A DNA stretch of 55,000 nt, from assembly GCA_002005505.1 (NCBI GenBank), contig KV908461.1, forward strand, positions 268,003 through 323,002. The letters are read 5' to 3'. Positions 12,698-23,793 of this stretch are shown piece after piece. A model generated the notes under the pieces. The model made no database searches. It saw nothing but the letters and a program-made list of their open reading frames with translations, and was not told the origin of the DNA. Each line of letters begins with the position of its first letter. Within the stretch, counting starts at the first letter, position 1. The stretch is from Botryococcus braunii (lineage: Eukaryota; Chlorophyta; Trebouxiophyceae). The position numbers and the translations under genes were made by a program.

Positions 12698-14811
12698 CTT
12701 CTTCTTCTCTTACAAGAGTGGAGTAAAAAAGACCAGCCCAATGTTCAGGGACCCAAACCCCAATGTTTCAAGCTATGAGTCACACCCGGCGAGCGGCCAG
12801 CTGGCGACCCACAGCCGCCGCAATGATGAAACTGACCCGACGAATGACAAAATATCCCTCCACATCTTCTTGAGCAATGATGGCTTGGTTCAAAAGCCCC
12901 TGGAGCCTCTGCAACAAGGCCAGCGCATCAGCATGCAACCCTCCAAATGTTTCAAAAGCGAAGGCTTGGAAAGCCACAGGCGGCTGCTGACGCGACAACA
13001 AGACAGCATAGCGGGTCTGCTTGTCTTGGGCAGCGCGCGCGGCGGCCCCACCCGGCACGAAGTGCAGCAAGTTGGCAACTGTGAGTGGGGAAGAGCCAAC
13101 GATGTCGATATAAAGGTCACGCCCCTCCTCCCACGCATGGAGGCGGAGGTCTGCGCGACGGCGCTCCTGGCCAGGGACAGGGGTGGGAAAGGCGGGTTCC
13201 CGGGTGACCCGCTGACGAGCTGAGGTAAGGACAGCGTCCAGGCCGTTACGAACGGAGTAATGTCGGCCGACAATGGCAACATCCCCCCCTGAGGTGCAGT
13301 GGACCGCGTGGTCGCCCCAGACATCCAACTCCCTCAAGCAGCACGGGCATTGGGAGCCAGGGTGGAAAATGGGGATCAAGAGCTGGTATTGAAGGCGGCA
13401 GCGGAACGACTCTGGGGGCATGGTTTGCTGCAAATGGGGAACTGGGAGAGCCAGCAGCCAATCAGACGCTCCCGGCTGTGTAAGAGATTGGAGCACAGCA
13501 CGGTCGCGATCCGAGCGAGCAGGGTCATCAAGAACCTCCTGGTATGCGCGGTGAGACAAGGGTTTGGACAGCCGGGCTTGCACTTTGCTGCGGACAAAAT
13601 CCGGATCCTCGAAGAGCGCCGCATCGAAATCAGGAACAAGGGCGCAGTAGTCAGCCTTGGCAGCGAGGGCAGCGGGGACAAGAGGGGCAGTGGATGTCCC
13701 CAGAAGGCGGTCCTGGAGGGGGGCTGTCTGCGTGACGGAGGCGAGATAGGCACAAGGCAGAAGGGAAGTGGCCTTAGTGACCCCTAGACCCCCCTGGGCA
13801 ATAGGCAAGCCAGCCAAGGTTTGCTGCAAAGGGCCAAAACCACCACCACCAGCTGTGACAATGGATTGGAGGACCTGGGTTTGGAGCATATCAAAGGTCA
13901 CCAAAGCTTGCGCAGCTGCAGCTGGCGGCATGGTCCGGGCTGTGAAAACCACCTTGCAGGTCCCAAGGCAACTGCGAAGCAAGAGAAGCTCGGCTTGGGG
14001 GTGGCGGAGAATCGGCAAACGCTGGAGCGAGGCTGCCACGGCATCAACGTGCGCCTGGGCTACGGAAGCCGCGTACTCGACTGACACGGTGACCGCTGCC
14101 CCCAACACTATCAAACCAGCACGAGTTTCATTGACGAAGCCCAGAGGGAACCCATCCAAATGCTGAGGGTTCGGGCGCGGCGACCACACACAGCACTTGT
14201 GAGGGTTGAGGCTCAAGCCATATGCGGGGGCCCGGTCAACAACCAACTGGACTGCCTGCTGCGCTGCGGGCACGGGACCAACAAACGTGCCGTCATCCAG
14301 ATACCACCCTTGGTGTACGTCGGGACACTCCCGATGAAGGTCAAGGAGGAGTGGCTGGACAGTGAGCGCAAAAAGCAGCGGAGAGAGGGGGTCCCCTTGC
14401 TGGACCCCTGTTGTGGAGTCCACGACATGGGGCCCAACATACTGATGGGCCGCGCAGCCGTACGTCGTCGCCACATACTGCCAGATGCTGGGGCAATGGA
14501 GGGCGACTTCCCCAAGCATGCGGTTGCGGTCGACCGTATTGAAAGCATTTTGGAAGTCCAAGCTGACAACGACGAGGTCGGGGGAATCTTGCTGGTGTGC
14601 CACCAAGCGGTTGAGGGCATGGACGAGGCCTTCTGCACCCCCTCGGACTCCAACCCCAACTTGGTGTGGCTGCAAATACTCACTGACAGCGGGCAAGACG
14701 GCTGCAACAGCTATCTTGGAAACCAGACGGCGCAGGGTGAGCCCCACTGCAATGGGCCGGATACCCCCATTGGGCTTCAAGAGAGGGGTGATGGGAGCGC
14801 TGGCCCAAACC
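12698..14811 (-). mobile_element. Non-LTR retrotransposon copy R2, 5'-truncated
   Basis: An element about 2.1 kb long on the - strand. It contains an uninterrupted reverse-transcriptase frame, a 3' UTR of about 70 bp ending in CTCTTGTAA, and a short GAA-repeat tail at about 12698-12710. The 5' side stops at about 14811, where the GAA-rich 3' tail of copy R3 begins. R2 was therefore either truncated on insertion or interrupted there by R3. The open frame suggests recent insertion. Confidence 0.9.
12780..14811 (-). CDS. Reverse transcriptase with C-terminal zinc/endonuclease-like region, N-terminus missing
   Basis: About 675 codons open to a TGA at 12780-12782, with no frameshift. Numbering from the KPNGGIRP motif, reverse-transcriptase motif A is SLDFQNAF (about 73-80), motif B is GVQQGDPLSPLLF (about 125-137) and the catalytic motif C is WYLDDG (about 159-164), followed by GLSLNPHKC. 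The C-terminal third has a Cys/His cluster (CPCC...GDHAVHC) followed by RRADL and, about 15 residues later, DLYIDIVGSS. This arrangement fits a restriction-like endonuclease of the kind found in early-branching non-LTR elements such as R2 or Dualen; the endonuclease assignment is inference. The reverse-transcriptase N-terminus, any upstream domains and the original start codon are lost at the junction near 14811. It is probably not translated from its own promoter here. Confidence 0.9.
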
Positions 14812-15965
14812 CTTCTTCTTCTTTTCTTCTTCTTCGTTTACAAGAGTGGGGTAATTACTGGTTTTATAAAAAAGACCAGCACAATGTTCAAGGGCCCAAA
14901 CCCAAATGTTTCAAGCTCGTCACACCCGGCGAGCGGCCAGCTGGCGACCCACAGCGGCCGCAACAATAAAACTGACCCGACGCATAACAAAATATCCCCC
15001 CACATCTTCTTGAACAATGATGGCTTGGTTCAAAAGCCCCTGGAGCCTCTGCAACAAGGCCAGCGCATCAGCATGCAACCCTCCAAATGTTTCAAAAGCG
15101 AAGGCTTGGAAGGCCACAGGCGGCTGTTGACCCGACAACAAGACAGCATAGCGGGTCTGCTTGTCCTGAGCGGCGTGCGCAGCAGCCCCACCCTGCACGA
15201 AGTGCAGCAAGTTGGCCACGGTCAGGGGTGAGGAGCCAACGATGTCGATATAGAGGTCACGCCCCTCCTCCCACGCGTGGAGGGGGAGGTCTGCGCGACG
15301 GCGCTCCTGGCCAGGGACAAGGGTGGGAAAGGCAGGTTCCCGGGTGACGCGCTGACGAGCAGAGTTAAGGACAGCGTCCAGGCCGTTACGAACAGAATAA
15401 TGTCGGCCGACAATTGCCACATCCCCCCCTGAGGTGCAGTGGACAGCATGGTAGCCCCAGACATCCAACTCCTTCAAGCAGCACGGGCATTGGGAGCCAT
15501 GATGGAAGATGGGGATCAAGAGCTGATATTGAAGGCGGCAGCGGAACGACTCAGGGAGCATTGTTTGCTGCAAATGAGGAACTGGGAGAGCCAGCAACCA
15601 ATCAGACCCTCCCGGCTGTGTGAGAGATTGGAGCACAGCACGGTCGCAATCCGAGCGAGCAGGGTCATCGGAAACCTCCTGGTATGCACTTTGATACAAC
15701 GGTTTGGACAGCCGGGCTTGCACTTTGCTGCGGACAAAATTGGGATCCTCGAAGAGCGCCGCATTGAAATCTGGGACAAGGGCGCAGTAGTCAGCCTTGG
15801 CAGCTAGGGCAGCGGGGACGGGTGGGGCAGTGGATGTACCGAGAAGACGGTCCTGAACGGGGGCTGTCTGCGTGACGGAGGCAAGATAGACACAGGGCAG
15901 TAGGGAAGTGGCCTTAGTGATGCCCAGAACCCCTTCGGCAATAGGCAAGCCAGCCAAAGTTTTCT
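14812..15965 (-). mobile_element. Non-LTR retrotransposon copy R3, 5'-truncated
   Basis: Closely related to R2 and on the same strand. It begins inside the protein at the LAGLPIAEG segment (R2 has LAGLPIAQG) near 15960. The frame stays open through the Cys/His and endonuclease-like region to the same TGA (14920-14922). The 3' UTR matches R2 but carries an extra stretch near 14855-14875, and it ends in an interrupted GAA tail (14812-14834 on the + strand as CTT repeats). The tail abuts the truncated 5' end of R2, and its own 5' end abuts the 48-bp repeat at 15969-16035. Confidence 0.88.
14920..15965 (-). pseudogene. C-terminal half of retrotransposon protein (R3)
   Basis: About 345 codons are homologous to the second half of the R2 protein, without the reverse-transcriptase catalytic motifs. 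The Cys/His cluster (CPCC...HAVHC), RRADL and DLYIDIVGSS are all kept. The open frame continues about 55 codons upstream into unrelated flanking sequence, to 16131, by chance. This is a broken element, not a host gene. Confidence 0.85.
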
Positions 15966-15968
15966 GCT

Positions 15969-16035
15969 TCTCGGTCTTCCTTTCACGTGGTGAGACAAGA
16001 CGAGTTGACATAACGGTCTCAGTCTTCCTTCCCAG
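15969..16035. repeat. Third copy of the 48-bp repeat
   Basis: TCGGTCTTCC, then GTGAGACAAGACGAGTTGAC from 15990, then GGTCTCAGTCTTCCTTCC. This is the same unit as at 12576-12665 and in the same orientation. It directly flanks the 5' end of R3. Confidence 0.75.
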
Positions 16036-16109
16036 CAACATCCCAGCCATGCATGGACCTGGGAAATGCTGGTTCCCGCGTACGGCAGTAATAACCATCA
16101 GGGCCCCAG

Positions 16110-16482
16110 CTGTGTTGAAGGAATGAAGCACAGCACCGTCACAATCTCAACCTGATTCAATAGGCTGACGGGTCCCATATCTCGATGCAGGTATCTTTCC
16201 AGGTTCCGAATCTGTCGTGAATTAGGTCCTGGTATGTGCGCTGGCAGAGAGGTTTGGAAAAATATTCCTGGGCTTTGGCTCGGACGAATTGGCATCCTCA
16301 TAGCTTCATCGGATTTTGGGGTCCGTGAGCCGGATTCCAGCCTGGAAGCCAAGGCTGAAGAGACTGGGGCAGTCGATGACTCCAGGATGCTACCCTCGAT
16401 CGAGACGGCCTGGGAAGGCGCAAGGCAGGGTGCAGAAGAAAAGAGGAGTGCCAATGGTGATACCTAAACCCCTTACAGCATA
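16110..16482 (-). mobile_element. Decayed relative of the retrotransposon (relic R4)
   Basis: Read on the - strand in shifting frames, this stretch matches the region of R2 after the reverse-transcriptase core. A GLGIT...LPCA segment matches GLGVTKATSLLPCA, SSTAP...AL matches TSTAPLVPAAL, and FSKPLCQRTYQ matches LSKPLSHRAYQ. Several frame changes and stops show that it is old and non-functional. Sequence identity is clearly lower than between R2 and R3. Confidence 0.7.
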
Positions 16483-16498
16483 TGCATGGGCGCCCGGG

Positions 16499-16504
16499 GT
16501 GTGT

Positions 16505-16581
<77 letters not shown>

Positions 16582-16635
16582 TGTGTGTGTGTGTATGTGT
16601 GTGGGTGTGTGTGTGCGTGTGTGTGTGTGTGTGTG

Positions 16636-16724
<89 letters not shown>

Positions 16725-16732
16725 TGTGTGTT
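16499..16732. repeat. (GT)n microsatellite, about 230 bp
   Basis: GT repeats with a few single-base interruptions. They separate relic R4 from relic R5. Confidence 0.95.
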
Positions 16733-16923
16733 TCCCACCCAATCGTTCTGCTTGACTATTTGCCATATTACTTAAGCATGGTTTTTGTTGGGACAACGTA
16801 CTTCATGCTTCGTTCTTATACTATTTGCATGCTGTTTAAGCAGCTCATAGGTTTTTTGTATTACCGGACGCTTTGAAATTGGGGCTCCAGGAAACCCGGA
16901 AAGATTGGGACATTTACTTACGG

Positions 16924-17115
16924 TTACAATAAGAGGAAATAAAACCCCACAACCCTCCCACCCAACCAGACCTACACCCCACGACCTGAAAATTGAGGAC
17001 TACCCTCCACAAGGGAGCCGTGACGCCAGCTGCCGCCCAACCGCCCGAGCAATCACAAAACTAACCCGCCGCTGCATGGAGAACCACACCAAATCCTCAT
17101 TGGACACCAAATCCT
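16924..17115 (-). mobile_element. Retrotransposon relic R5 (C-terminus and 3' UTR)
   Basis: On the - strand this encodes QRRVSFVIARAVGRQLASR, matching the family C-terminus RRVSFIIAAAVGRQLAARR. It then has a 3' UTR different from R2 that ends in CTCTTATTGTAA. The same 3' UTR recurs at 21501-21580, so this is a second subfamily. It lies about 390 bp upstream of the eIF5A start codon. Confidence 0.75.
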
Positions 17116-17502
17116 CATTCACTTAGACGGTCTTCGGCAGTATCCCGATTGCGTTAAGGCTTAATCGCACAGTTTAGGCAACGGCTTTCGGGACACGGGG
17201 CAGGTCCCTATGAAGTTGGGTGGAGAGCACTGGAGACTGTCAACTGTGTGGGCCCCACACTGGGGGTTTTTCTGGCGAAGTCACTTCCCGTTGAACTCCC
17301 TTCCCCCCTTCCTCCCCTTCCCCTCTCCCTTCCCTGCGTTCCCCTTCAAAGTTGCTGCACAGGTTTCCGCGGGGGTTGACGTAAGCGGCTGCTCGGATAG
17401 AAGTTATCAACCCTACGAATAGCCGCCTGCTGAGCTCCAGGCCCACCAATTCCACTCTCGAACATCATCCGCTGCTTAGATCTTCTTGCATTTATATTCA
17501 AG
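17116..17502 (+). promoter_or_regulatory. Likely promoter and 5' UTR of eIF5A
   Basis: The 390 bp between relic R5 and the eIF5A ATG has no coding motifs. It contains a pyrimidine-rich stretch at about 17293-17345 (TTCCCC/CTCCC blocks), often seen near transcription starts of translation genes. No TATA box in a convincing position was identified. Assignment rests on position only. Confidence 0.4.
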
Positions 17503-19097
17503 ATGGCGGAAGAGCAGCATGACGTTCATTTTGAGAGTGCGGATGCTGGCGCATCTTTGACTTACCCGCAGCAGGCAGGAACGATCAGAAAGAACGGTTT
17601 CATTGTCATCAAGGGCCGGCCTTGTAAGGTGTGGCCTTATAGCTACCCGGCGGTGGCTAATGGTACTTTTCTGAATGATGGAATGTTTTCGTTGTCTTAC
17701 TTTTGCTCTGCGATTGCACTTGTCAGCTGTCGGCTGATTGTTTTGGCGGTTTCGCTGACTTGCCCATTTTTTCTCGTGTTACTCGTTCAACAGATCTGCT
17801 GAGTACTTTGATAGTTCGTTGACTGAAATGCACTTCGCAGTATTGCGTCTTGAGCGTATTGTGAAGTGGACAGGTGGCTGAAGTGTCAACGTCAAAAACG
17901 GGAAAGCATGGGCATGCCAAGTGCCATTTCGTTGGGATTGACATATTTTCTGGGAAAAAATACGAGGATCTGACTCCCTCATCGCACAACTGCGACGTAA
18001 GCTTCGCCCTCGTTGCTGCACCAGATCACCGGGGGTCGAGGGCTTGGTCTTAGGCAACTTATTCTTACCTCTGGAGTCAGCTTGGCGTCATTAAGACCCA
18101 CGTGGCTGGCATTTCTGATTGCTCATGTGGCAAAGCAGCAATGGCCAGCATGTACCACTGGGACTAAATGTGAAAGAAAACTGTACCTGCAATTGGACTC
18201 GGTGCCATTTCTTACTTAAGCACGTCCTGCGCAGGTGCCGCACGTGAACAGACAAGAATATCAGCTTTTGGACGTCACGGAAGATGGTTATGTGAGTTCC
18301 TGTTGCTAGCAGTCCCGGGAATCCGTTTGCTTGGCCAGGACGTGCCTAATCTGTACTATTCATCAAAATAAGTCCTCAGTGCGTGTTCAAATTGCACATA
18401 GTATGCATTTTTTGGTTTGTTTAGTTTATACTGAGTTCATCTTGCCATCTGCAGCTGTCTTTGATGGATGACAACGGCAACAACCGCGATGACCTAACTC
18501 TGCCCAAGGGTACTGAAGATGCGGAAAAATTGGCAAGACAGATTCAAGAGGACTTCGAGGCTGGCAAAGAAATTTCTGTGACGGTTCTCAAGGTGAGGCT
18601 TCTGCACGCAGGAATAGTTTCTGTTTCTATTCTTGCAGATATCTGAACTGCTTGGATAGGGGGCTTCATATCTTGTTACATTGGCCGCTGTCATTCTATT
18701 AGGGGTGCATTCATTGTTTCACCACCCCCTCCTTGTCCCCTCTACTGGCTGCCAGCTCACTGGTGTGTTCTCTGTATTGCAATCCCTTTCCTCTGTTTGT
18801 GGGTGCTCATTACTTTTGAGAGCATGTATGAAGCAGGTGGGTGAGCAATTGCAGCTGAGCATGCGTATCTGTAAGCTGTCTTTAGAGTGTAACTATTGTG
18901 CCTCTCATAGGCTGGGACCAAGGCTGGAGAACCGAGAAGAATGCTGTAATGATGTTGTTGGAAGAGGATACTGTCAGGTATTTTTATAATGTGTTTGCAG
19001 GCTGAAGCGTTCCTAACCATGGAGGTGGCTGGTGTTGCTGCAGGCCATGGGTGAAGAGATGGTCAATTCCCTGAAGACCGCGAACGCAGCGTCGTAA
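17503..19097 (+). CDS. eIF5A: Eukaryotic translation initiation factor 5A, 5 exons, complete
   Basis: Binds the ribosomal E site and promotes peptide-bond formation at stalling sequences and at termination; cytosolic. Exons: 17503-17628, 17874-17996, 18235-18291, 18455-18592 and 19044-19097, all in consistent phase, giving 165 residues (typical 157-168). The hypusine loop [12 protein letters not shown] is intact, with Lys53 as the residue expected to be converted to hypusine. Also visible are [14 protein letters not shown] (residues 29-42, read across the first splice), SSHNCD, and the C-terminal helix ending in [11 protein letters not shown]. All introns begin with GT and end with AG. The first in-frame ATG, with [12 protein letters not shown], matches the family N-terminus. 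Confidence 0.97.
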
Positions 19098-20652
19098 GCG
19101 TTGCAATGACTACCAGTAGCTAGCATGGAGGTGGCTGCTGTATGCTAGGCAGCAGATGCTGCACAGGGCATATGCGGTGTTGTGGATCCTGTCCTGCATG
19201 TTCATGGCGGATAGAAGTCCTTGTTCTAATGCAAGAAAATGCAAGAACGATGTTGTTGTTAATAGATACAGCCACGCTGCTTAAATGGTTCTGACACCAA
19301 TTAAACGCGCTGCTGTTTTACTATGGATGGGATGATCGCAGTGGGAGCTTTGCTGTATGCCAATTGTGTCATGACCTGTCAACCTTGATAAGTGTTGTGT
19401 CGCCCGTACATAAGAAATGTCCAGGCGTTGCTGTGCTGCTTCTCAACTCCGCATTGTTGCAGGGCATGGAGACACATTTGGTCTGACGTTTTCAACCTCT
19501 GTGAGAGGTTTGTGGCGATCGATGTTGGGTTGGCTCAGTTGTGCATGCCTGTAGTTGCGTGGGCAAGGAACCTTGTCTAGTTTGCTGTCCTTCCAATTGG
19601 CTGCAATTCATCTGATTCCCCTTCAATCTGCTAGCAGTGTGTCATCATGCTGATAGTGGCTGATCCGCGATGGTATGGCAAGATTATACTTAAAAAACAT
19701 TGTGAACTATGTGTTGGCCACCGGCTGTGGGGTGGAGCTTTTTTTTGCATGAGGGCCTTGCGTGGCAGGTGGGATCGTTGGCTTGTTTTAGATCGCGGTA
19801 GGGTGCTTCATCTGTGCTTTAATTGGCTTTGCCACAACGAGGGTGCCTGCACTTGGGCACATAGCTTTGCACTGCAGCCTGAGCCTGAGTGATCTGATGG
19901 GGTGGTTTTGTTATCTAGGGGTGTCTCAGGCCTTTTGCTGAGTATTTGATGTCATACTTAGGCTTTCTTCATTTATGGCCTTGGTGTCTTGTGTCGGGCT
20001 CGCACCCTGGGGGTTTCTTCAGTGCCATGCAAATTGCACGAGCTACTGGAACATACATGTCCTGGCCTGGAAGGAACTTGAACCCAAAGTATTTTTTGTA
20101 AGAGAAGTGCCTTCGACAGGCTCTGTTGACCATGGACTGTTTTGTGACACCCTTCATGGCGGCGGCATGGTGCATTGATCAGATCCAGCTGTCGTACACA
20201 TCCCATGTGTGGAGTGCTGCATCCGCTTCAGGCATTGGCATAATGGGGACTTAAAGTGCACGTCACTGCATTATGACGAGATGACATCCTGCCAAGGGCT
20301 CCCAAACCGTCGATGAATGTGATTGACATATCATAATTGTGATGGGCCTGTTCGTACTGCCCCTCTGATACTTGTTCTCTCATTGTTTTTGTTTTCTGAG
20401 CCACGTGATGTATCTGTGGTGCTGCTTGTATGTGTCTGTGAAGAAGCAACGTGCTCTGGATGATTTCGCTAAATACTGAGATTACCCTGCAATGCTCTCG
20501 CCTTTGCTGCTGGTGTTTAAACGATTAGAATGATTTCATTTGCTCAACGTTGTCCCTTTGATTCACTTCTGTGAGCTTCTGCGAGCTGAAAATGACGGGG
20601 TTTGTGTTCTTGCCCGATGGGTGCATACAGTGGCGCCTGTGGGCTGGCGCGC

Positions 20653-20751
<99 letters not shown>

Positions 20752-20844
20752 CGCGCCCGCGTGCGTGTGCGTGTGCGTGTGCGTGACATGCGTACATGAC
20801 ATGCGTGCGTGCGTGTGTGCGCGTGGCATTTGATACTTGACGGG
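19098..20844. other. Intergenic region downstream of eIF5A
   Basis: No gene recognised. It should contain the eIF5A 3' UTR. It includes a large GT/GC microsatellite at 20655-20822. Short open frames on both strands show no family motifs. Confidence 0.5.
20655..20822. repeat. (GT)n-(GC)n microsatellite
   Basis: GT repeats from about 20655 to 20743, then alternating GC/GT to about 20822 with a small ACATGCGT duplication. Purine-pyrimidine alternation runs through most of the tract. Confidence 0.95.
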
Positions 20845-21118
20845 CAGCACAGCGGTATGCTCATCTTGACATAATGCATCATGTTTGGGCAATGGCGGAC
20901 GGCTTTCTCATACGGACGGTTATCATCGGCACTGACAGCAGTCTGGTATTCCAAGCTGCTGATGACACCGTAACAGAGGTCCTGCGGGTCTGCAACTAAC
21001 TGCAAAGGGCATGGGCCGGGCATCAGTCGCAGCGTGCCCACGGGCTCTGACTCTATCTTTCTGCGGCTGCAAATACTGGTTATCACCGACAGCACGCAAG
21101 CAGTTGCAATGGCCCCTG
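20845..21118 (-). mobile_element. Retrotransposon relic R6 (reverse-transcriptase fragment)
   Basis: On the - strand this aligns with the start of the R2 reverse-transcriptase frame. Shared stretches include AGTATTTGCAGCC, GTCATCAGCTTGGA (R2 has TTGTCAGCTTGGA) and CCATTGCCC followed by CAT and CAGTATGT-like sequence. The motif A region reads SSLEYQTA where R2 has VSLDFQNA, so the catalytic Asp is lost. The fragment is strongly diverged and non-functional. Confidence 0.65.
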
Positions 21119-21500
21119 TGAGAAACACAGGGTCTTTCTTAAATAGAAAGCACGCGGTCCTTCTTAAATAGAGAGCGACGTGTTTCTTCTCATTGGGGCT
21201 AAAGCCTTTCCTACTTTTTACGCTAGATGAGGGGAAGCTAGGGCCAATTTGCGGCAGCCCTCTTGCGGGCTCAGGAAATCTTCAAAGCAATGGTGATCCA
21301 TCTTTCCTCCTTGTATCTCACCTGATTGTATCCTCCAGCAATGGCTATCTTCGAATTGTTAGAATGCATCTAACCTGATAAACTAACCCTTATCTTACCT
21401 TTTAGACAACTAGCTTCTTAAACATTTCGGATGACGTGTTGGAAAGTGCACGTATTGTAACGTCATTTCCAAGGTGATAATGATCAAGAACATATTTTTA

Positions 21501-21580
21501 TTACAATAAGAGGAAATCAAACCCCACAACCCTCCCAATCCTAGACCTGGAAATTGAAGACTACCCTCCACAAGGGAGGC
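21501..21580 (-). mobile_element. Retrotransposon relic R7 (3' UTR only)
   Basis: About 80 bp matching the 3' UTR of relic R5: TTACAATAAGAGGAAAT, CCCCACAACCCTCCCA and GACTACCCTCCACAAGGGAG are common to both. Read on the - strand it ends in CTCTTATTGTAA. It is probably an extremely truncated insertion. Confidence 0.7.
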
Positions 21581-23714
21581 AAAGAAAGGGATCTTGTCCG
21601 AGGAGGGATTTCTCCTAAACATATTTCTATATCCGATGTAGTCTGCATGGAGTAATCTGGCAGGGAAGCACAGTGGATGTCAAATAGGATAGGGCATGGG
21701 CCCATCCTTGAAGGATGGCGCGTGTCTCATCCACATAAATGCCGGGACATCGCAGTGGGATATAGAAAAGCTTAAAAGATAGCTATGCAGCATAGAAGGC
21801 TTCTGGTGGCTGCAAGTGGGATGTGGGAGGATACAAATGAATGTAAAGACAGGATGATACAGGGTTCACGATGTAGCGGTTAACATACATTGTACAAGAG
21901 TTGTTCATCGCCTGTATGATGCTAGCATTAATCTTTACACCATTATGCCACCTTGACTATACACCTTGCTTAATGAGTACGCCCTCACTCATGTGCTTTC
22001 TCCAATAGGCTGACATGCAGCCCCAAGGCCATTGGTATGAGTCGCTCGTCCCTTTAAACGCTTGTAGGGGACTCCGCTCTGAGCAGTAACGGCTCGAGCA
22101 GATCTGGGGCAGTAACGTGGATTGCGGATAGCTCAAGGATGCCTTTTTCTGCCATCTAGTGATTCAAAGAAATACCACAGGATGTACAGTGTGCACCACC
22201 CTCCTTAAAACTTAATCACCACTCGAGCTGGAACAATATCTATCATCATATTTTCTAGTGCAGTGCTCCCAGGGGCAATGTCGAGGGTCTCACCAACACA
22301 CGAGACCCTGGCCCTAGCTAACCAGTTTTCCGTAAACGTATGTATTGCACAAGGGGCTCGCCCTTTCACACCCAAGGATTTTCCTATCCTGACAGTGTTT
22401 AATGTGCTCTTGGTACCCTATATATGAGCTCCTCAAGATCGGTTCCACACACGCAAGTGCAAGGCCTTCTTGCTATGTGTCGGTGATTCAGTCACATTCC
22501 AGCCAATAATATCTAAATAACGGTAGTAATATATGAGTTGAGGGTAGGCATTACATTATGTAGAACGAGGGCAGCATAGTACCCAAACGAGGGTATTATA
22601 ATATCTGGATCAGACAGTTCAAGAACGAGGGTGCCAACGGGTGGCTTTGTTTCATTTAGTGAACCAAAGCCCATACCACAGGCTGACCACCCTCCTCACA
22701 AAGCGTCTGTCACCTGAACAAGCAAGCATGCATGCATGCACATATATATTTACTTCAACTCCCACAGTGAACACGCAAAACCAGCACCTTTGCAGTAAAC
22801 TATGTCGCAAAGGGGCTCGTCATTTCTTGTGCTGACGGTGCTACAAAGAAGAAGGACAACTCATTCTCACCTTATTCTAAAATGCTCCTGTCAAACTTCG
22901 GCTCTTGAATATGCACACGAGAGTGCATTAATGGCACCAGCTTCTGAGCTGCGTTGGTGTGAAGTCAGCTTACAGCTGTGCGCAATTGAAGGCCGCGAAT
23001 TAAAAACCTGGTACACAGCTCCAGGTATCATAGCGTGCCTAGGCATTGTTGCCGGCAACAAAGCATTGCCGTAACGTTGCTTGCTTACATGTTGCTGTGC
23101 TGCAGCCAAGTGAAAGGCTCTGACTAAAGAATTTGTAAAGGGCAACATGGCTCGAATATGTGTACTCCAATGAAATTGATCAGAACCCAAAGCACGGTTC
23201 CATTGACATTCAAGCACAATCAAACTGTCAGCGTATCATGACTTCCGCCTTAGTATCATGACTTCCGCCTTCGATTCGCTAAGCGTGAACACTCCTTTTG
23301 AATTCCCCTAGCATGCCCATGCATCTGAACCGGAGTTGGTCCCGTATGCAGCTATACATCACGTGCCGGCGCTACGCAAATGCCGGGAGCAGTACGGCAC
23401 CGGAGCAAAGATCATTTACCCCAAGCCGAAAATAACAATTGAATAAGGGCAGCCAGGGATAGCCTTCGGAAATTTGTCGCGAGAAATTTTCTGATCGGAA
23501 GGCATTGGTGCAGCTGTACAGGCTGTCCGTCCTCCCCAGTGACCTTGCAACATCCTACACCAACCACTTCTGAGCTTGCTGATAGGCCAACGGATGCCCC
23601 TGCACTGTGACGGAGACTTTTTCGGCCGCTCGCTTGCCGCTTGCCACTGCCGCTTGCCGTTGCCGCTTGCTTGCCACCGGTTTCTACTTCCCCGCAACAA
23701 CTGCCTCTGTCGGT

Positions 23715-23793
23715 GACTTGACACCATTTGGCCGCTGACTTGACACCATTTGCCGCTGACTTGGCACCATTTGGCCGCTGACTTGACACCATG
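23715..23793 (+). repeat. 22-bp minisatellite, about 3.6 copies
   Basis: Units GACTTGACACCATTTGGCCG plus CT start at about 23715, 23737, 23758 and 23780, with one-base variants. A GC-rich array of related CTTGCCGCTTGC units lies just upstream at about 23625-23675. Confidence 0.85.

Noticed and set aside
14160..15231. Long + strand open frames over R2 and R3
   Set aside because: Antisense shadows of the retrotransposon protein. Only the - strand frame has reverse-transcriptase motifs.
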